Of a stretch of DNA of 64,000 bases, positions 1 to 14,164 are shown one piece after another. The notes beneath the pieces are model-generated. The model was given only the letters and a program-made list of their open reading frames with translations, was not told the origin of the DNA and ran no database searches. The position numbers were made by a program, and so were the translations under genes. Numbering within the stretch: position 1 is the first letter of the stretch; every line of letters begins with the position of its first letter. The stretch covers positions 546,923-610,922 of the forward strand of contig VZSF01006733.1 in assembly GCA_013398295.1 (NCBI GenBank). The letters run 5' to 3'. Source of the stretch: Chionis minor. Lineage: Eukaryota > Chordata > Aves > Charadriiformes > Chionididae.

Positions 1-2786
1 ATAGTGTCTGTGTGCACCTTCAATTAATGTGTACAAATCTCCTTATAACAAACAGGAACAACTGCAGTAGCGATGATTTTTTATGGCCTCCCAACAGCTT
101 TCCTGGAAGAGAGCTCTCATCCATCAGGCTTACCAAAAAAATAGTAAGAGACAACTTCTCTGTCATTTGGAGACAGCAGATCCTGGTATTTTGATTCTTC
201 ATCTGCATGTAATGAAAAGAATCTTTGTCTTGGTATGACAGGCATACATTGCCTCATGAACTGGTGAGGCTTGTGAGAGGGTCTTTCCTTTACTTGCATA
301 GTAAACATGAAAACATATTTATCTGTGGATATTTTATTTTCCTGTGCCCAAGTAAAATGCAAATGCCCTCTTCCCTAAGGGCAATAATATACCATTTTTG
401 ACCCAACAAATATTTAAACATACATACATGCTTGCATGTTTACATGAACACACATGCATATGCCTTGTTGTAAATTAAAATAATGTCTCCTAAGCCTTAG
501 TGTGCAGCTGAGCTCTTTTGCCTCTTGCAATCTTGCCTATTGCCATTTTCCATCCTGAAAACAACCTGAAAAACACCACCTTTTCCTTGGAAACGTCCAT
601 TTGTGTCTCACTGAAGTGTATGTGGCTGGGAGGATTTGTGCCTACATAGACCTTTGAAATTGTGTTTGGATTCCCTGCGCAGCCTTAACCAAGCCATACT
701 TTTCATACCACTCAGGTTGCTCACCCAAAGAATGGGGCAGTAATACAGAGCTATTTGGCATGTTGCCACGCTTAGTGTGTTGCTTCAACTGAAGTGCTTT
801 CTGAGGTGCTACAGTCCTCTTTATTGTGGCTACTGTATTTCTGTGTAGCCTTCCTTGTCTTGTGATGAAATTCATTCATGACTAGATTCTCACTTTTAGA
901 ACTATGCCTCATCTAAATACCATTTTGATACCTCATGTTTAATTCACACTATACACTGGGCATGTGCCCAGTGTACATTCTACAGACAGGACAAGACCAG
1001 CTTCCAAAGTATAGACCAAATGCAAACGTGTTGACTCAACACATCACCTGATTTCACTTCCAGATCTTTCTGGACCACCTGGAAATATATCTTGTTTGGC
1101 TCTTGCAACTCTAAGGATCAAAACCCGTTTTTAACTACATATGTGTCATCTTTCACTTAACTGCAGGAAATTTTCATGCTGTTGTTCCCTGTTGTGAATG
1201 TGATGCGCAGTCCTCAAGCATCCTAAGAGAACTGAGCTAGTGCACTTTTTCCTGTGTGTGAACATCAGTAAATTTTTTCAGGACTAAAAGTCAACAGGTC
1301 TTAATTAAAAAAAAAACCAAACCAAACCAAACCAAACCAAACCAAACCAAACCAAACCAAAAAAAAAAAAAAAAACCCAAAAAACCAAAAGCACAAACCA
1401 ATGAAATTCATTCAGCTGACCATAGTATTTTTTTTTCTGAAAAATCTTTAGTGCATTCTGAATCAATACGCATTTAGTGAAATGAAAGAAATGAACTGCC
1501 ATTCTAGGCAGGATTCATCTTTCCACATTTCTGCATTGTAGACATCTTAATATCTACCCAAACTGCTTCATTGTCCACAGAGAAAAATATGCCTTTCTGG
1601 GACTTGAGTCCTCTCATCCTTACTATATGATAAATTAAAAGTAGTTCTTGTAAACTGCCTGCCATGAGTGTCTATTCCTTTGCAAAAATTTAGGCCAGAA
1701 TATTTCCCAGTGTGAGATGAAGTTTCTCCTTTCTTCCTCAGCAAAAAGGAAGGAATATTATTCTATATAGTAGCTCTAAAAAGGCATGCAAAGTTGCACT
1801 CCAAAGATCTTGAAGGATTTTCAGAATTTCAGAAATAACCTGTATTCAACTTCATAAGGCATTAGAAGGGAGCAGAATCAAATAAAATTATAATATAAGT
1901 TTTATTTGACCTGATCTCACCCTCATTTTGTAATTGGGACTTACTTGATTCTGGGATTTGTTTGCTATGGGGTAAGTTTCGTCCTGAAAAAGTGGCTGCA
2001 GTTAGCAAGACTTGATACAATATTACTTGAATTTAAACAGCCTATGGGCATTGTTCCCAGGTTTTGCTCCAGGTGGATTTCATCACAGTTGAAAGAGCTC
2101 ATCTAACTCTTTATTAAATAATAGCAACATGAATTGTTCTATTCTATCTGATTCATTATGTTTTTTATTTGCATTTACTCTTATATTCTTTATTCCATCA
2201 TATTGTAATTAGTAAAAATTAATGTAATACACAATTAATTAAAAATTACCACTTGTCAAACACTATGCTTGCAATGCATGAAGCCCAGGCTTCATGAAGT
2301 GCTGATGGAAACCCAGTCAGTGGTTTTCTTCAAGCAGTTTTAGAGGCACATAAAGGAACCATCATATGAATTAAATAATTATGGCCCTTAATTAATTAGA
2401 TATTAAGATAGAAATTAGCTCAATATTAAGTTTTAGCAGGGATCACACTAATCTAGACACATTATGTCAAGTGATATTTATGAAAAAGTATTATACTGAG
2501 AAATATTTTACACCTATGTCTTTCTGTATGGCATCTCTAATAACAAGGAAAATGTGAGCTATTGCACCATGGCATATTTCTGTTCAGAAACTACATCAGC
2601 AAACAGCACTGAACTTGTCTTTGCTGTACAGTGCATTCAGTAATTGACACGTCAAGTAAAACAGAGGGTTGGAAATTTTAATTATTTTTTTAATAAAAAA
2701 TCAAAATAGCTCCTGAAGAGTTCAGTACCTCAGTCTCTGACATAAGAAATAGACTGTCATAGAGTTTATAAAGATTCAGGGCTCTT
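1..2786. other. non-coding sequence, no gene seen
   Basis: AT-rich sequence with no recognisable exon, RNA gene or transposon boundary on either strand. The open frames here are short and show no family motif. The only clear internal structure is an ACCAA simple repeat near 1315-1360, listed separately. Confidence 0.6.
1305..1380. repeat. (ACCAA)n microsatellite with A-rich flanks
   Basis: About nine uninterrupted copies of ACCAA are flanked by poly-A runs on both sides. The minus strand reads as a run of G-L-V-W-F residues in one frame, which is an artefact of the repeat. The A-rich edges suggest it grew from a retroposon tail, but no parent element is visible. Confidence 0.9.
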
Positions 2787-3370
2787 GAATCATAGAATCA
2801 TACAATGGTTAGAGTTGGAAGGGATCATCTAGTTCCAAGCCCCCTGCCATGGGCAGGGATACCTTACATCAGACCAGGTTGCTCAAAGCCTCATCCAGCC
2901 TGGACTTGAACACCTCCAGGGATGGGGCATCCACAGCTTCCCCGGGCAACCTGTGCCAGTGCCTCATCACCCTCAGAGTGAAAAATTTCTTCCTAATATG
3001 TATTCTAAATCTGCCCTCTTCCAGTTCAAAGCCATTACCCCTTGTCCTATCACTACATGCCCTTGTAAAAAGTCCCTCTCCAGCTTTCTTGTAGGCCCCT
3101 TTCAGATACTGGAAGGCTGCTATAAGGTCTCCCCAGAGCGTTCTCTTCTCCAGGCTGAACAACGCAACTCTCTTGGCCTGTCCTGATAGCAGAGGTGCTC
3201 CAACCCTCTGATCATCTTTGTGGCCTCCTCTGGACCCGCTCCAACAGGTCCATGTCCTTCTTACATTGGGGGTGTTACTCCAGGTGGGGTCTCAGAGAGT
3301 GGAGTGGAGGGGCAGAATCACCTGCCTCAACCTGCTAGCCACGCTTTTGATGCAGCCCAGGATATGGTTG
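2787..3370 (-). mobile_element. CR1 LINE 3' fragment
   Basis: The + strand starts with the reverse complement of the CR1 3' tail (GAATCATAGAATCAT) and then runs backward through the 3' UTR into ORF2. The minus strand from 3162 to 2869 encodes the usual CR1 ORF2 C-terminus: [35 protein letters not shown], then HRLPGEAVDAPSLEVFKSRL. It is 5'-truncated, as most CR1 copies are, and sequence identity to CR1 fades after about 3370. It is very similar to the copy at 6967, so both belong to one subfamily. A short internal deletion lies near 3270. Confidence 0.95.
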
Positions 3371-6097
3371 AAAGTAGCATCTACCTGCTTTTTGTTAACA
3401 GAGACCCTGGCAGTCTCTAAAGCCACGAATGAAAGTGCAAAGAGAAATTTATGCAGTGATAATACTCTCTATGCATTTTCAAGAGTTAAAAGTCTGTATG
3501 AATTTAGAAACTACAAAGTGGTGTAGATCCCTGTCTAATGACAACCCATCCCTGCCAGATTTACTCATGTAATTGAGTGTTCTCAGCGAATTGCCACAGA
3601 GCCTGCAGGGAAGCTGGGAGAGCTGGCATCGGTGCTGAGTCTAGCTGGTGAGACTGGAAACTCCAGTGTCTCAAAGAAAATCTCAGAATAGGAATTTTTC
3701 CTAGTCCAGTTGCCTAGCCTGCTGCCTACATGCCCAGAATTGGTGACAGCAATTGTCATCTTCTCTGACTGAGTCTGGACATATTTGAAGTCATTCAGAA
3801 ATAGGGGCCAGGCTAAGTGACAGGTCACAGAAACCCAAAAGGACTTACACCAGAGAATTAATGAAGTTACGTAAATAAAAGGAAGTGGAAAATCAGAAGC
3901 TCTGTGTTATTCTTCAGTTTTTCAGAGATAAAGCCCATTTATTTCCATGTATTTTCTTTAAGTCTTGGCATGGCTGAAAACAGCTTCTCCACTTTATTTC
4001 TGTAAACTGAACGCTGCAATATCCTAATGCACACGAATCCTAAATATGTTATTTTCAAAAGTCACAAATTATACTGGATGCCTTCAAATTTGCATAGCTG
4101 ATTTATGAAGACTGCTATTTGTCCTTTGGAAAATTAGATCCCTTTTTGTTGAAATTACCATGTTCCACAAAACAGAAAGATTAGCATTGCCAAAAAACTT
4201 TTAAAATAAAAAATTGCTGGTTACTCAAAAAATTGCAGTTTTGTGTTCTTTTATACAATGTCTACACAGTGAAGAATAAAGTTGTTGGTGTAGATTATTT
4301 CAATATTACCAAATAGCAATTTTTTTAATCATAAAAAAATATACATCTCAGATCTAGATTGCTCCACTGGATAGTTCTCTGCTATGTTTTAAAACAGAAG
4401 CAAAAAGTATTTCTGTCATTTTTTTAGCCATATAACCCAGAATTTTGCCCATCAGAGTCAGCTGGAGTGTTCCCAGCAGTATGCTTACAGTGTTTATCTC
4501 TTCTCTTACTGGAAAGATTCTTAATATTTGTTTTTCATCTCAGCAGACCTTAATTAGCTTTCATTTCTTTGGCCTCTCGTTTGTATTTTCCAAACACAAA
4601 TGCCATGTCTGTAAAGCACCTTTTGATGAAAATGTAAAGTTGAGCATGCCTTATGTCTTTTCAACGAGGATTGACTTCCAATACATCCCATGTGTGTTTC
4701 AGCATATCTTTTCTTGGAACATCTGTCTGGGAGTTCTTGACTTACAAAATATATCTTCAAGAGCATATGAAGGTGCAGCAAGTAGAGCCATAGGCTTTAC
4801 AAAGGACTGACAAACAGTTCCTTTCTACTTCAGCAAGCACAACTTACGTACACTGCTAGGTGAAAGAAATCATGATACCACAATTCAGGCAACAGTCCCA
4901 AAGAACTGGAACTTACCTTTTTTTTTTCCGCTGAAATTGAGAAAGCAATGTTAAAATCCTGAAAATTAAATTTTTCATAGAGATCTCATTGAATAGCTAT
5001 GATCTCATTGAATAGCTCACCAGCCTTTGCATCTGAAGTTAAACTCAGTAGAAGACTTACTCTAAATAAAGCCACTCAAAATACATTGTTTTAAAAATCA
5101 GGTCACAGGTATATCATCAGAGGATATCATTAATATGTGAATTTACTATTTACAACTTTTATCTTCTGTAGATAAGCTGTAAGCTTCACCAATCTGGTCA
5201 TTACATTTCTGAAATAAAGGCTCCTTTAAGAAGGTACGCAAATGCCTGGACTGTTGTCGCTTCCTTGAGGGAGCGTTCCCCTGTGAATTGACCAGCATAA
5301 AGAATTCGATCTATTTATATCCTGAATAAACATTCTTTTATTTCAAGGTTTGCAAACTTAAACAGAAAATTAACTTTTCCTTTATGGAATATCCAGACTT
5401 TCTGATTAATGAGAAGCCCATACAACAAATTGCATACAAAATCCTCTGATATTTGCATTATTATCAGGGTCAAAATGCAGACTCTGGTGTGAAGAATCAA
5501 ATGTCTGTACCTTGTGTTCAAAGAAAATCTGCCCTACTGGCAGCTGTAACAGACACTGATCCTTGTTAAATTAGGAAGATAGTGAACAAAATGTCACAAG
5601 AATGCTTCTTGCACTTTGTGAGGACTTGGAACCACACATGCACTTTGGGTCTCTAATGGCTCTGGCAGTAATTGTGGGAATAGCAGCCGATGCGATGCCG
5701 GAAAGTAAGAAGTCAAGAGCAAGAAACATATTGGGATTGAGACAGATCTTGACATTGCACAAGGCATACTTAAATAAGTGCCAAGAATGACTATTCAGAG
5801 GCCAGTAGCCCAAAGATACTTGGCTTCTCTTTTAATTTTTAATCATTTTGTTCCAGGCACGTACAAACAATACCTAATTGTAGGAAAGCTGGGAGGCAAT
5901 TTTCAACTCCAGAGAGTATGTAAAAGGGTAAAGGAAACTGGTGTTAATAAGGGAGAACCAGACTCAAGTACTATCTGAAAAGGCTCAAGAGATTTTACAG
6001 CAAATAAACTGACAATCTTCAAGCATGACTATGTTTTGGAAGGAACTTAGGAAAAAAGATTCAAGAGAAATACTAGAAAATAAAAAAACTAAGCAAG
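3371..6097. other. non-coding sequence, no gene seen
   Basis: No exon or transposon boundary is recognisable. A 121-codon open frame at 4445-4810 on the + strand has no signal, domain or homologous motif that I recognise, and I treat it as chance. A 19-bp tandem duplication lies at 4982-5019. Confidence 0.55.
4982..5019. repeat. 19-bp tandem duplication
   Basis: Two adjacent copies of GATCTCATTGAATAGCTAT / GATCTCATTGAATAGCTCA differ only at the last two bases. This is a simple local duplication with no evident function. Confidence 0.85.
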
Positions 6098-6655
6098 TGT
6101 GGTGGGTTGACCTTGGCTGGCCACCAGGTGCCCACCAAGCTGCTCTATCACTTCCCCTCCTCAACTGGATAGGGGAAGAAAATACATTGAAAAGTTCATA
6201 GGTTGAGATAAGGATATGGAGATCACTTACCAGTTATCTCCACAGGCAAAAGATACTCAGGGAAATTAATTTATTGCCAATTAAGCAGAATAGGATAATG
6301 AAATACGAACAAATCTAAACCAGCTTCCCCCCTCCCACCCCCTGGCTTCCTCCCAGGCCCATCTTCACTCCCAAGTCTTCTACCTCCTCCCGCTGAGCAG
6401 AGCAGGGGGATGGGGAATGAGGGTTGTGGTCCATTCCTAGCACTTCATCTCTGCCACTACTTCCACCTCACATTCTTCCCCTGCTCCGTTGTGTGGTCCC
6501 TTACATTCATACAGTCCTTCATGAACCTCAACGTTGGTCCTTCCCACAGGCTGCAGTTGTTCACTAACAGCTCTATAGCACGAGCCCTTTCCATAGACTG
6601 TAGTGCTTTAGGAACAGGCTGCTCCAGGGTGAGTCCCCTGCAGGGACATAGTAAC
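6098..6655 (-). mobile_element. avian ERV LTR-type fragment, 3' terminus at 6098
   Basis: The + strand begins TGTGGTGGGTTGACC, the complement of an LTR end reading GGTCAACCCACCACA. I recognise this terminus from a common bird endogenous-retrovirus LTR group related to ERVL-type elements. Read on the minus strand there is a CAATAAATT poly-A-signal-like site near 6270, then TTATCTCAACC, the order seen near the 3' end of the solo LTR at 49223. The right side fades at about 6655 without a TG terminus or a matching target duplication, so the copy is 5'-truncated. The exact family name cannot be given without a repeat library. No retroviral coding sequence is visible. Confidence 0.75.
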
Positions 6656-6966
6656 TAGGTGTTAAATATAGAAATATATTATTCTTATTACATAATTATT
6701 GACAGCAAATCATTTTAAACTAGATTTCCTCTTTCCCATAACTATAACAGAGTAATAATAATTTAAGAACTCTACACAGAAAGGAATCCAACTTTTACAG
6801 TGTGTTTGCAAAGGAATGAGAAAGGAATGACAAGAGTCAGTGCTGTCTTAGTGGTTCTTAAATAAGGCATATACAATTACTTAAAACACATTATTACAGA
6901 CTTTCATAAAGTGCCTGGAGAGGCAGATTTGCTACTTCGGTTTCACTAAAGATCTGTTACATTTCA

Positions 6967-7525
6967 TGGAATCATAGAATGGTTTAGGTTGGAAGGGACC
7001 TTAAAGATCAGCTAGTTCCAACCCCCTGCCATGGGCAGGGACACCTTACATCAGACCAGGTTGCTCAAAGCCTCATCCAGCCTGGACTTGAACACCTCCA
7101 GGGATGGGGCATCCACAGCTTCCCCGGGCAACCTGTGCCAGTGCCTCATCACCCTCAGAGTGAAAAATTTCTTCCTAATATGTGTTCTAAATCTGCCCTC
7201 TTCCAGTTCAAAGCCATTACCCTTTGTCCTATCACTACATGCCCTTGTAAAAAGTCCCTCTCCAGCTTTCTTATAGGCCCCTTTCAGATACTGGAAGGCT
7301 GCTATAAGGTCTCCTTGGAGCCTTCTCTTCTCCAGGCTGAACAATCCCAACTTTCTCAGCCTGTCCTCACAGCAGAGATGCTCCAACCCTCTGATCATCT
7401 TTGTGGCCTCCTCTGGACCCGCTCCAACAGGTCCATGTCCTTCTTAAATTGTGGGGTCCAGAGCTGGAGATGTTACTCCAGGTGGGGTCTCAGAGAGCAG
7501 AGTAGAGAGGCAGAATCACCTCCCT
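6967..7525 (-). mobile_element. CR1 LINE 3' fragment
   Basis: The CR1 3' tail begins at 6967 (GGAATCATAGAATGG), followed by GGTTGGAAGGGACC and then the ORF2 C-terminus on the minus strand. The frame from 7398 to 7051 is open for 115 codons, with [38 protein letters not shown] and HRLPGEAVDAPSLEVFKSRL in order. It is the most intact short CR1 copy in the window and nearly identical to that at 2787, which suggests a fairly young subfamily. It is 5'-truncated at about 7525. Confidence 0.96.
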
Positions 7526-10500
7526 CATTTCAGTGAGGGGTTCTGTGTTTCAACTTTATTTTTTTTAACTCAGAAGACTTTCAGACAACACTTCTGAGTG
7601 TCCTTGAAGAAGAATGCCTTTTCCTACAGATTTCTAATCACACAAACACAGGAAATTGTTATAATATTTTTTTCTATAAACAGCCTTGTTTTGATGGATT
7701 AGTATTTGTGATTCTTCTAACCTTCTACCACTGGTTTTCTGGCAGTCATCTAACTGAATAAATAAGAAAATGTTCTGGAAATTGCAAGGATATCAATAAC
7801 ATCTAAGGAACCGGTTATGCTTTTAAATTGTTCTGAATAAAAGTAAGTCAATTAAATCCAATTAAAAAATGTTTCTTATGAGGAAAATGTTCTGCTGGTG
7901 ATTCCCCAGTGTGGTATGGTTTCTCTGCAGAGAGAAGGACGTGAACAAAACAAGGAAGACAGCCCTTAATCATGAAGCAGACAGGCCTGACCTTGCCTCA
8001 GTCATTAAGATGAGATCATGAGTGAGGGGGGATTTCTCAATCATTTTTTTGCGCATTGCCTATTTCTAGCATCTTGTCATCCATCTAGCAATTACAAATT
8101 CTGTCACTTGCAATTGCTGCCTAAATCAGTAAGTACTCCAAACCACATAGGTGATTTTACATAGTCCTATTTGAAAAGAATAATTCAACAGCTGTTGAAG
8201 GCTTGATGGAAAAACAAACCTATAAACGCAGTCGCTGAAATCAAACATCTTCAGTGTAGGGTGTGTTTGTATGGGGAAAAAGCCCTTATAATACCAATAA
8301 AACTGGTTTCAAGAAATATTTACTTATACTTTAATTAAGCAAGTCTATTCATAGATATATTATCACAAGGAAGTTCACATTAATTTTGATGACAATACAA
8401 CTGTTTGCAACTGCCTTGAAAAGATTAGTTTGCATCCACATGTAGTAAACAGATACATACATAATTTCATTGTAAAACACGGTGTTTTGTTGAGGGACAA
8501 GGGAATGAACATGACTTTGAAGTTATCATCTTTTTGTCATGTCATGAGAGCCTCCAGAAGTATCTGTTTTTCATGATCTGCCATTGTCATCATTACTTTT
8601 TTCAGACTCTTCTATTGTATGTGTTTAATTAAAATAAGGCTTATCTGAACTGCTCAACAGAATTAAATATGTTATTACGCTCCAAGGTTTCCACATTGTG
8701 TGAACCATTTCTCCTCGTATCCCAAGTTATGCCTTCGACTAAGTAGAGAAGCTGGGCTGAACCAACAACTCTGATGACTGCAAATCCCATCCTTCCTTCC
8801 CTCCCACTTTAACATGCCTGCTTTAAATGATTGCTTTCCTGATAGCTGCGTGTGAGGGAAAAACCATTGGAGTAAGTGAGGTTGAGCAGATAGGAACAAA
8901 AACTAACCTAATAAATTCTGTCTCTCTCATAGTCAGCATGAAAAGTTGTGCTAATTGCATGTTGCAAAAGAGTTTGAGGTTTTCATTATCTGTAGCTGGG
9001 GTCACCTGTGAATACATATGAGTTAAGGAGATCGGAGGTGGAGGTGAGAAGTGGCATTTAGCCGTTCTCTGTACTTTATGTTTGAAGAAAGCTGAAAGCT
9101 CAGTTACATGACCTATGGTTGGAGTGTCTGTTCTGCATCCAAGTGTGACTGGTAAAGAGAAGCTAGGCACTTCTTTATTTTGGCAAGAGCTGAGGGCAAT
9201 TGGAGAAATTAAAATTTTTATTTGGGGTGTCTAAGGTGCAATTTCTATGCCAAATTATAAAAACCAAAATCCAAGTAAATCCCTAAGCTCTGTTTTTATA
9301 GACCAAAACTGGTGGAATAAATGCAATCACCATTTGAGAAATATAGCAATATGTCCTTGTGTCCCTCCTGTGTAGGAAAGTATCTTATTTACAACAGTAA
9401 GTCCAACACCTAGTGCAGTGAGTAACTGATTGGGATTTCTCTAATTCAGTCAGAATATCAAATTTACACACTTAAAAAAATCCACACCTTGTTTATTTAA
9501 AAGATCAATTGTAAGGCAAAGTCCTGAAATCCTCTCTGGCAACATGAGTTTATCTGAGAAAGGATACAATAAAAAGTGTTCAAAGTCTCTCAGAATTGAA
9601 ACATAGTCTGGAAAAACATGATCACAAATGATTAACAGAAAAATTCTCTATCTGAGCCAGGAAAGGTAAGTGTTATCCTACAGTATTCCACGTCATTGTG
9701 AAGAAGTTTTAGTTTCTTCTGCTTTACGTGGAGCAGAAGGTGTTAAAAATACAGTGCAGAAAAGCTCTGGAACATTTATCTTTTATAGTTCTGGTCTTAG
9801 AAATAAATCAAAACATTAGATGATTAATCCAGTGTTTAGAATTCAGTCCAAATTATACAGGTAGAGGATTAAGATAGTATTGTTCTATTTTAAATCAGTA
9901 AGATACAATAATTACAGTAATTTTACCAACAACTGAAAGCATGCAGAAGCAGCAAATCATAGCTTTAAAGCTGCAATTAGAATCACTGAGCAGAGCCTTT
10001 CTGTTTGGTGGCATATGCCAGGTTCTCAGTTTCCCAGTGGAGAGGAGTAATTTTCTGCAAAAATGCACCAGCACCACTGGAAATGCAGGACACCTTTCAA
10101 ACACAGGAAGTGCTGCTGGGCACTGGTCCAGACAGACAGGTAGAAGGGAGGAAGGAAAGAGGAAAAGATGCAGAGGAGAGGCCCAGCTACAAAGCAAGAT
10201 AGAACAAATTCAACTGGAAATTTCTGCACTTTACCACTAGTAGAGTAATGTAGACAAGCAAGTATGGACCTTAATAAACCTTTCATCAAAAAAACACAAG
10301 AATCCTCAACTTTCACACAAAAGCACAGTGTTTTTTACAGCCAAAGAAGACAGCTGCTATGAGCAGACATCTGAAAGGGAAGGTCTGCATAGAAAACTTA
10401 AGAGGCATGGAAACCCACAGCAATGTGAAACTTGGAAAAGTTTGATAAGGTGGTAAAAATAGGCAGTCATCCATCTCCTGTTAGTAACCATGTCCTCTGT

Positions 10501-13500
10501 CAAGGTAAACTTTTTCACAGCTATTCTAAAATTTGGATTCTTGTCTTCAGAGTATTTTGACATGGCTGTATGACAGTTGAGTTCCAGCTTCCCCTCTGCT
10601 GTTCTACAGCATGGTGTTTTGAACAGCAAAGAACTGAAATGGGGCAGGCTGAGAAAGAAACTGAACTTTGATCTCCAGTCTCTAACATTACATCCTTAAC
10701 CACCAGGCTCCTACATAAAAGGAAAGTACTTTTGCCAAGACAAGAGTACCACAACCCGGCACTTGGTCTTAGGTTCATTCACTAAGTTGTACATCCCAGC
10801 ATAATGAATCCCACTCCTACAGCCTGTTCTGGAGCCTGAAATCATCAAAATTTCATTTGTAATCCTACGTCAGAACATGAGAACTGTCTCTGGGACTACT
10901 CATGTTTCTTCTTCTTAGCTTCTTACCTAAAATTTAAGTAGCTGAAGTTGAGAGGAACTTTACTTCAATTGTTAAATGGCTTTATTTTTTTTTGGAAGAC
11001 TTAACATGTTTTTAAATATCCAGTCTTCCAGCTCCATATGCAAGTATTTAACCCAGTAGTCTGATACTCATCTTACTTAGTACTCAGAAAATTTCTTTGT
11101 TAATTTGAAACTGGGAGATGATGTGAACTTTGTTCTACCATACCTCAAGGAAACAGGTAAATACCAGGAAGAGTTAATAAAGGTCTCCCCTTTGTTAAAG
11201 AAAGTCATGCCTTCGAGTTTTCTTTGAAGAAGCAAGCAAAAGTGGATGCGGGAAATCCTGTGCATGTAGTCACCTCAGTTCGAAAAAATTGTTCAGCACA
11301 ATCATCCATCAAACGCTCCCAAAGAAACCAAAGTGGCAAAGCATGAGAAGGGAAATCCTTTAATGAATGAAGAACTAAACAAAAAATAGGCAACAGACAG
11401 TAAGAGGAAACAATCTATTTTTAATGATTTTAACAAAGTTGGGAGATAACAGGGGAATTCTGCAGACATTTGTGCTAGGGCTCATGAAGGTCAACAAAAT
11501 TTTAAAGATTAAGCAAAGAAGAAGAATAATGAATTGACAAATTTCATGACAATGAAAACTTATTCAGCCAGGAAATATGAAAACTGTTCATAGAAACATA
11601 TTCAAACTATAAAGTGTGAAGAATCACAGAAAAGTCTTACTACATTAAATGACTATGCAATAAATTTTTCTGAAAATATAAATGAAGCTATGTACATAGA
11701 AGGAAGCAGTCCTAAAATTGCTGGAATTCTGAGCTGTTATCAGCCAGGAATCTGAGTGATGAGAGATTTTGGACAGAATAGCCAGTTCCATGAGAATGTT
11801 CCCTGAATAACAGTCAGAATAGGAAACAAAATGCTGGGAATCATATTGAACTCTTTATCTTGCAAGAGAGACTGATGAAGTAAGACATGACAGACTTCTG
11901 TAAATAGCATGATAGAAGTGAATTGTTCTTTCTTCTAACAAAGGAATTAAATCTATTACCCCTTACACTGGAATAAAAAAAAAAAAAACCCAAAACAAAA
12001 CAGAAAAAAACCCCACCACACAAAACAAAAAGAGGCAAAAACATATGGAAAGCAAGAGGAGGTGTGCCTTTACACAGTTAAGTTACAGAATTACTTTCTG
12101 CTATTAATTTATTTGGGTTCAGAAAGTAAAAGAAAAGGATTACTGAAAAAAAACTATTTAAAGCTGTTTAGCACAAAAAGTTCTTTGTCAGTAGGCTACA
12201 GCCTGTGATAGGCTGGGGGATTACTCAAGGGAATTTTTTTTCTCTTCTTATATTATTCTGGAGGCATTTCCTATTTGGGCGGTGTTTGGGATGCTAGGTC
12301 AGGTTGACTTTGTGTCTGATCTCATTCTTTTGTTTTTACATCCGTATGAAAATTAGGTATTTCATGTAATATCAAGGAGTCTGACTTTACATCTGATTGA
12401 TTCAGTCCTGGCACTTGAAATTAAACTGAGTAAAATGAGCTTTCTGTTTCTTATTTGTGATACTCTCCCAGCTATGATGAGTAAAATGCCATAGTTGAGC
12501 AGAACAGAGCAGTGGTTCTAGGGGCAAACAGGAGAAAGTTGATAACAGGATAATTTTTATGATTTTTTTTTTGTCTCTTTTGCTCACTTGTCCCACTGCA
12601 GAGAATTTGTTTCTTCTGCAGACATTTTTCTGTCATTTCAAGTCATCTCACTTTGGGGTAGTCTGAAGAGTAGTCCGAGTAAAGAAAATTACGATACAAA
12701 TATTTGGCAGGATAGGTTTTGTATGCAGATGTTCTGATTGCTGCTAGCAGTTTGGCACTCCTATGTTTGTTTGTTGTGTAGGTGTGCCTCTTTTCATATA
12801 TGTCATGCATAAGGAATCTCTACCTTTAGAGGCTGACAGGTATATTCAAACTGACTGGCTTCATTAAGGGAGTCACAAAGAGTTTCTTCATGAACACGGT
12901 TGAATGAAAGTTCAGTATGCTACTTGTTTGAATATCGCATTTGATTCTGGAATTACAAAACAGAGCCACATGGGATGCTTAATAGTAGAGTGAAGCTTTT
13001 CACTCTTACAGGGCTTTTTTCAGAGGGGCTCACAAATAGAATTAGTTGAGAGTCTCAAGGCTCTAAAAATGTGGCTTTTGTGATGAATTTTAAATTTCAC
13101 TGCCTATCTAGGACTTCTTCAAAGGGGAAGAGAAAAATCCCACAAAATAAGTGAAGCAATCATGAAATATGTTGGTAGCCTTCAAATGAGCCATTAATCC
13201 CCACAAGTAAACCTCATCTACATTTTTTTTTCAATTTGTTTATCTTTTTTCCACCATTATTTAATCCTTTAAAGTCAAAAGAACTTTTATTTGATTTGAA
13301 ATAGATCCTTCTTCTATATGACTACTAGCTCTCTTTCTGTACCCTGCTCTTCATGTTTTCTCCTTTACTCATAGCCATTAATACAGTTTTTACCCATCAT
13401 CCCCCAATTTTTAGGTTTCTGTCTATGCAGAAATCTGGCTTTCTCCAAAGTAATTCTTACTGTTTTTCTGCACAATAGCATGTTTTCCTAATATTTTCCT

Positions 13501-14164
13501 TATTATTTTTTGTATTGCAGTGATTATCCACTTGTCCTCTTTGCTTCCTTATAAGAATGATGTTTTGTTACTTATTTTCACTGACCTCAGTGAATCTCTC
13601 TGAGTTCACATAGTCATGTTTCCCTTAGTTTTGATTCCTGAAAAGGATCTCAGGATTTCTGGCCAAGATAACTGACTGCTATATCAGTCCCTGATGGGAA
13701 GGATGCTATAAATGTAGCATGGACATTAATAATGGAATGTGGCAACAGCATCACTAGAAGATCTTTCAGACCCTGGCTACACAAAATATCCTCTGGACTT
13801 TTCCCACTAGAATATCTTTTCCCACTTGCCGTCATCTTGCCTTTGAGCTCCCTGGTGCCCAATTCTTTGATTCTTACTCTGACCCCAGAAAAATCAAACA
13901 AGCATCTGAGGGGTCAAAGACTGAAAGAAGCACTAAAGAAGGAAGAGAGTGGCAGTGTGAAGTACATAAGAAGGTACAGAATTGGCTCAGTTTGAGGAGG
14001 AAAGGGAACAGGGAATAGGCTTCCTAATACTATGGGAGACCCAATTAAGTATCAGATTTTCCACAGATCTCCTGAGTGACATTTGCAAGTTGCTCAGCTC
14101 CATCCCTTCAAAGACACTTAAGTGTTGCAATCCTCGAAATTCACTTTTAACATCCCATGTGTCG
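7526..14164. other. non-coding sequence, no gene seen
   Basis: About 6.6 kb without a recognisable exon or a named repeat other than an A-rich stretch at 11974-12036. Several 80-115 codon open frames (for example around 8823-9170 and 9895-10316) overlap each other on both strands and lack any recognisable motif, so I do not call them genes. Confidence 0.55.
11974..12036. repeat. A-rich low-complexity tract
   Basis: A 14-base poly-A run is followed by degenerate (AAAAC)n-like sequence. It may be the remnant of a retroposon tail, but no body is recognisable next to it. Confidence 0.7.

Noticed and set aside
1305..1502. 65-codon minus-strand frame rich in W, F, G and V
   Set aside because: Produced by the ACCAA repeat and poly-A runs.
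8823..10316. Cluster of overlapping 65-115 codon frames on both strands
   Set aside because: Mutually overlapping, no motif, no splice logic; shadows of open chance frames.
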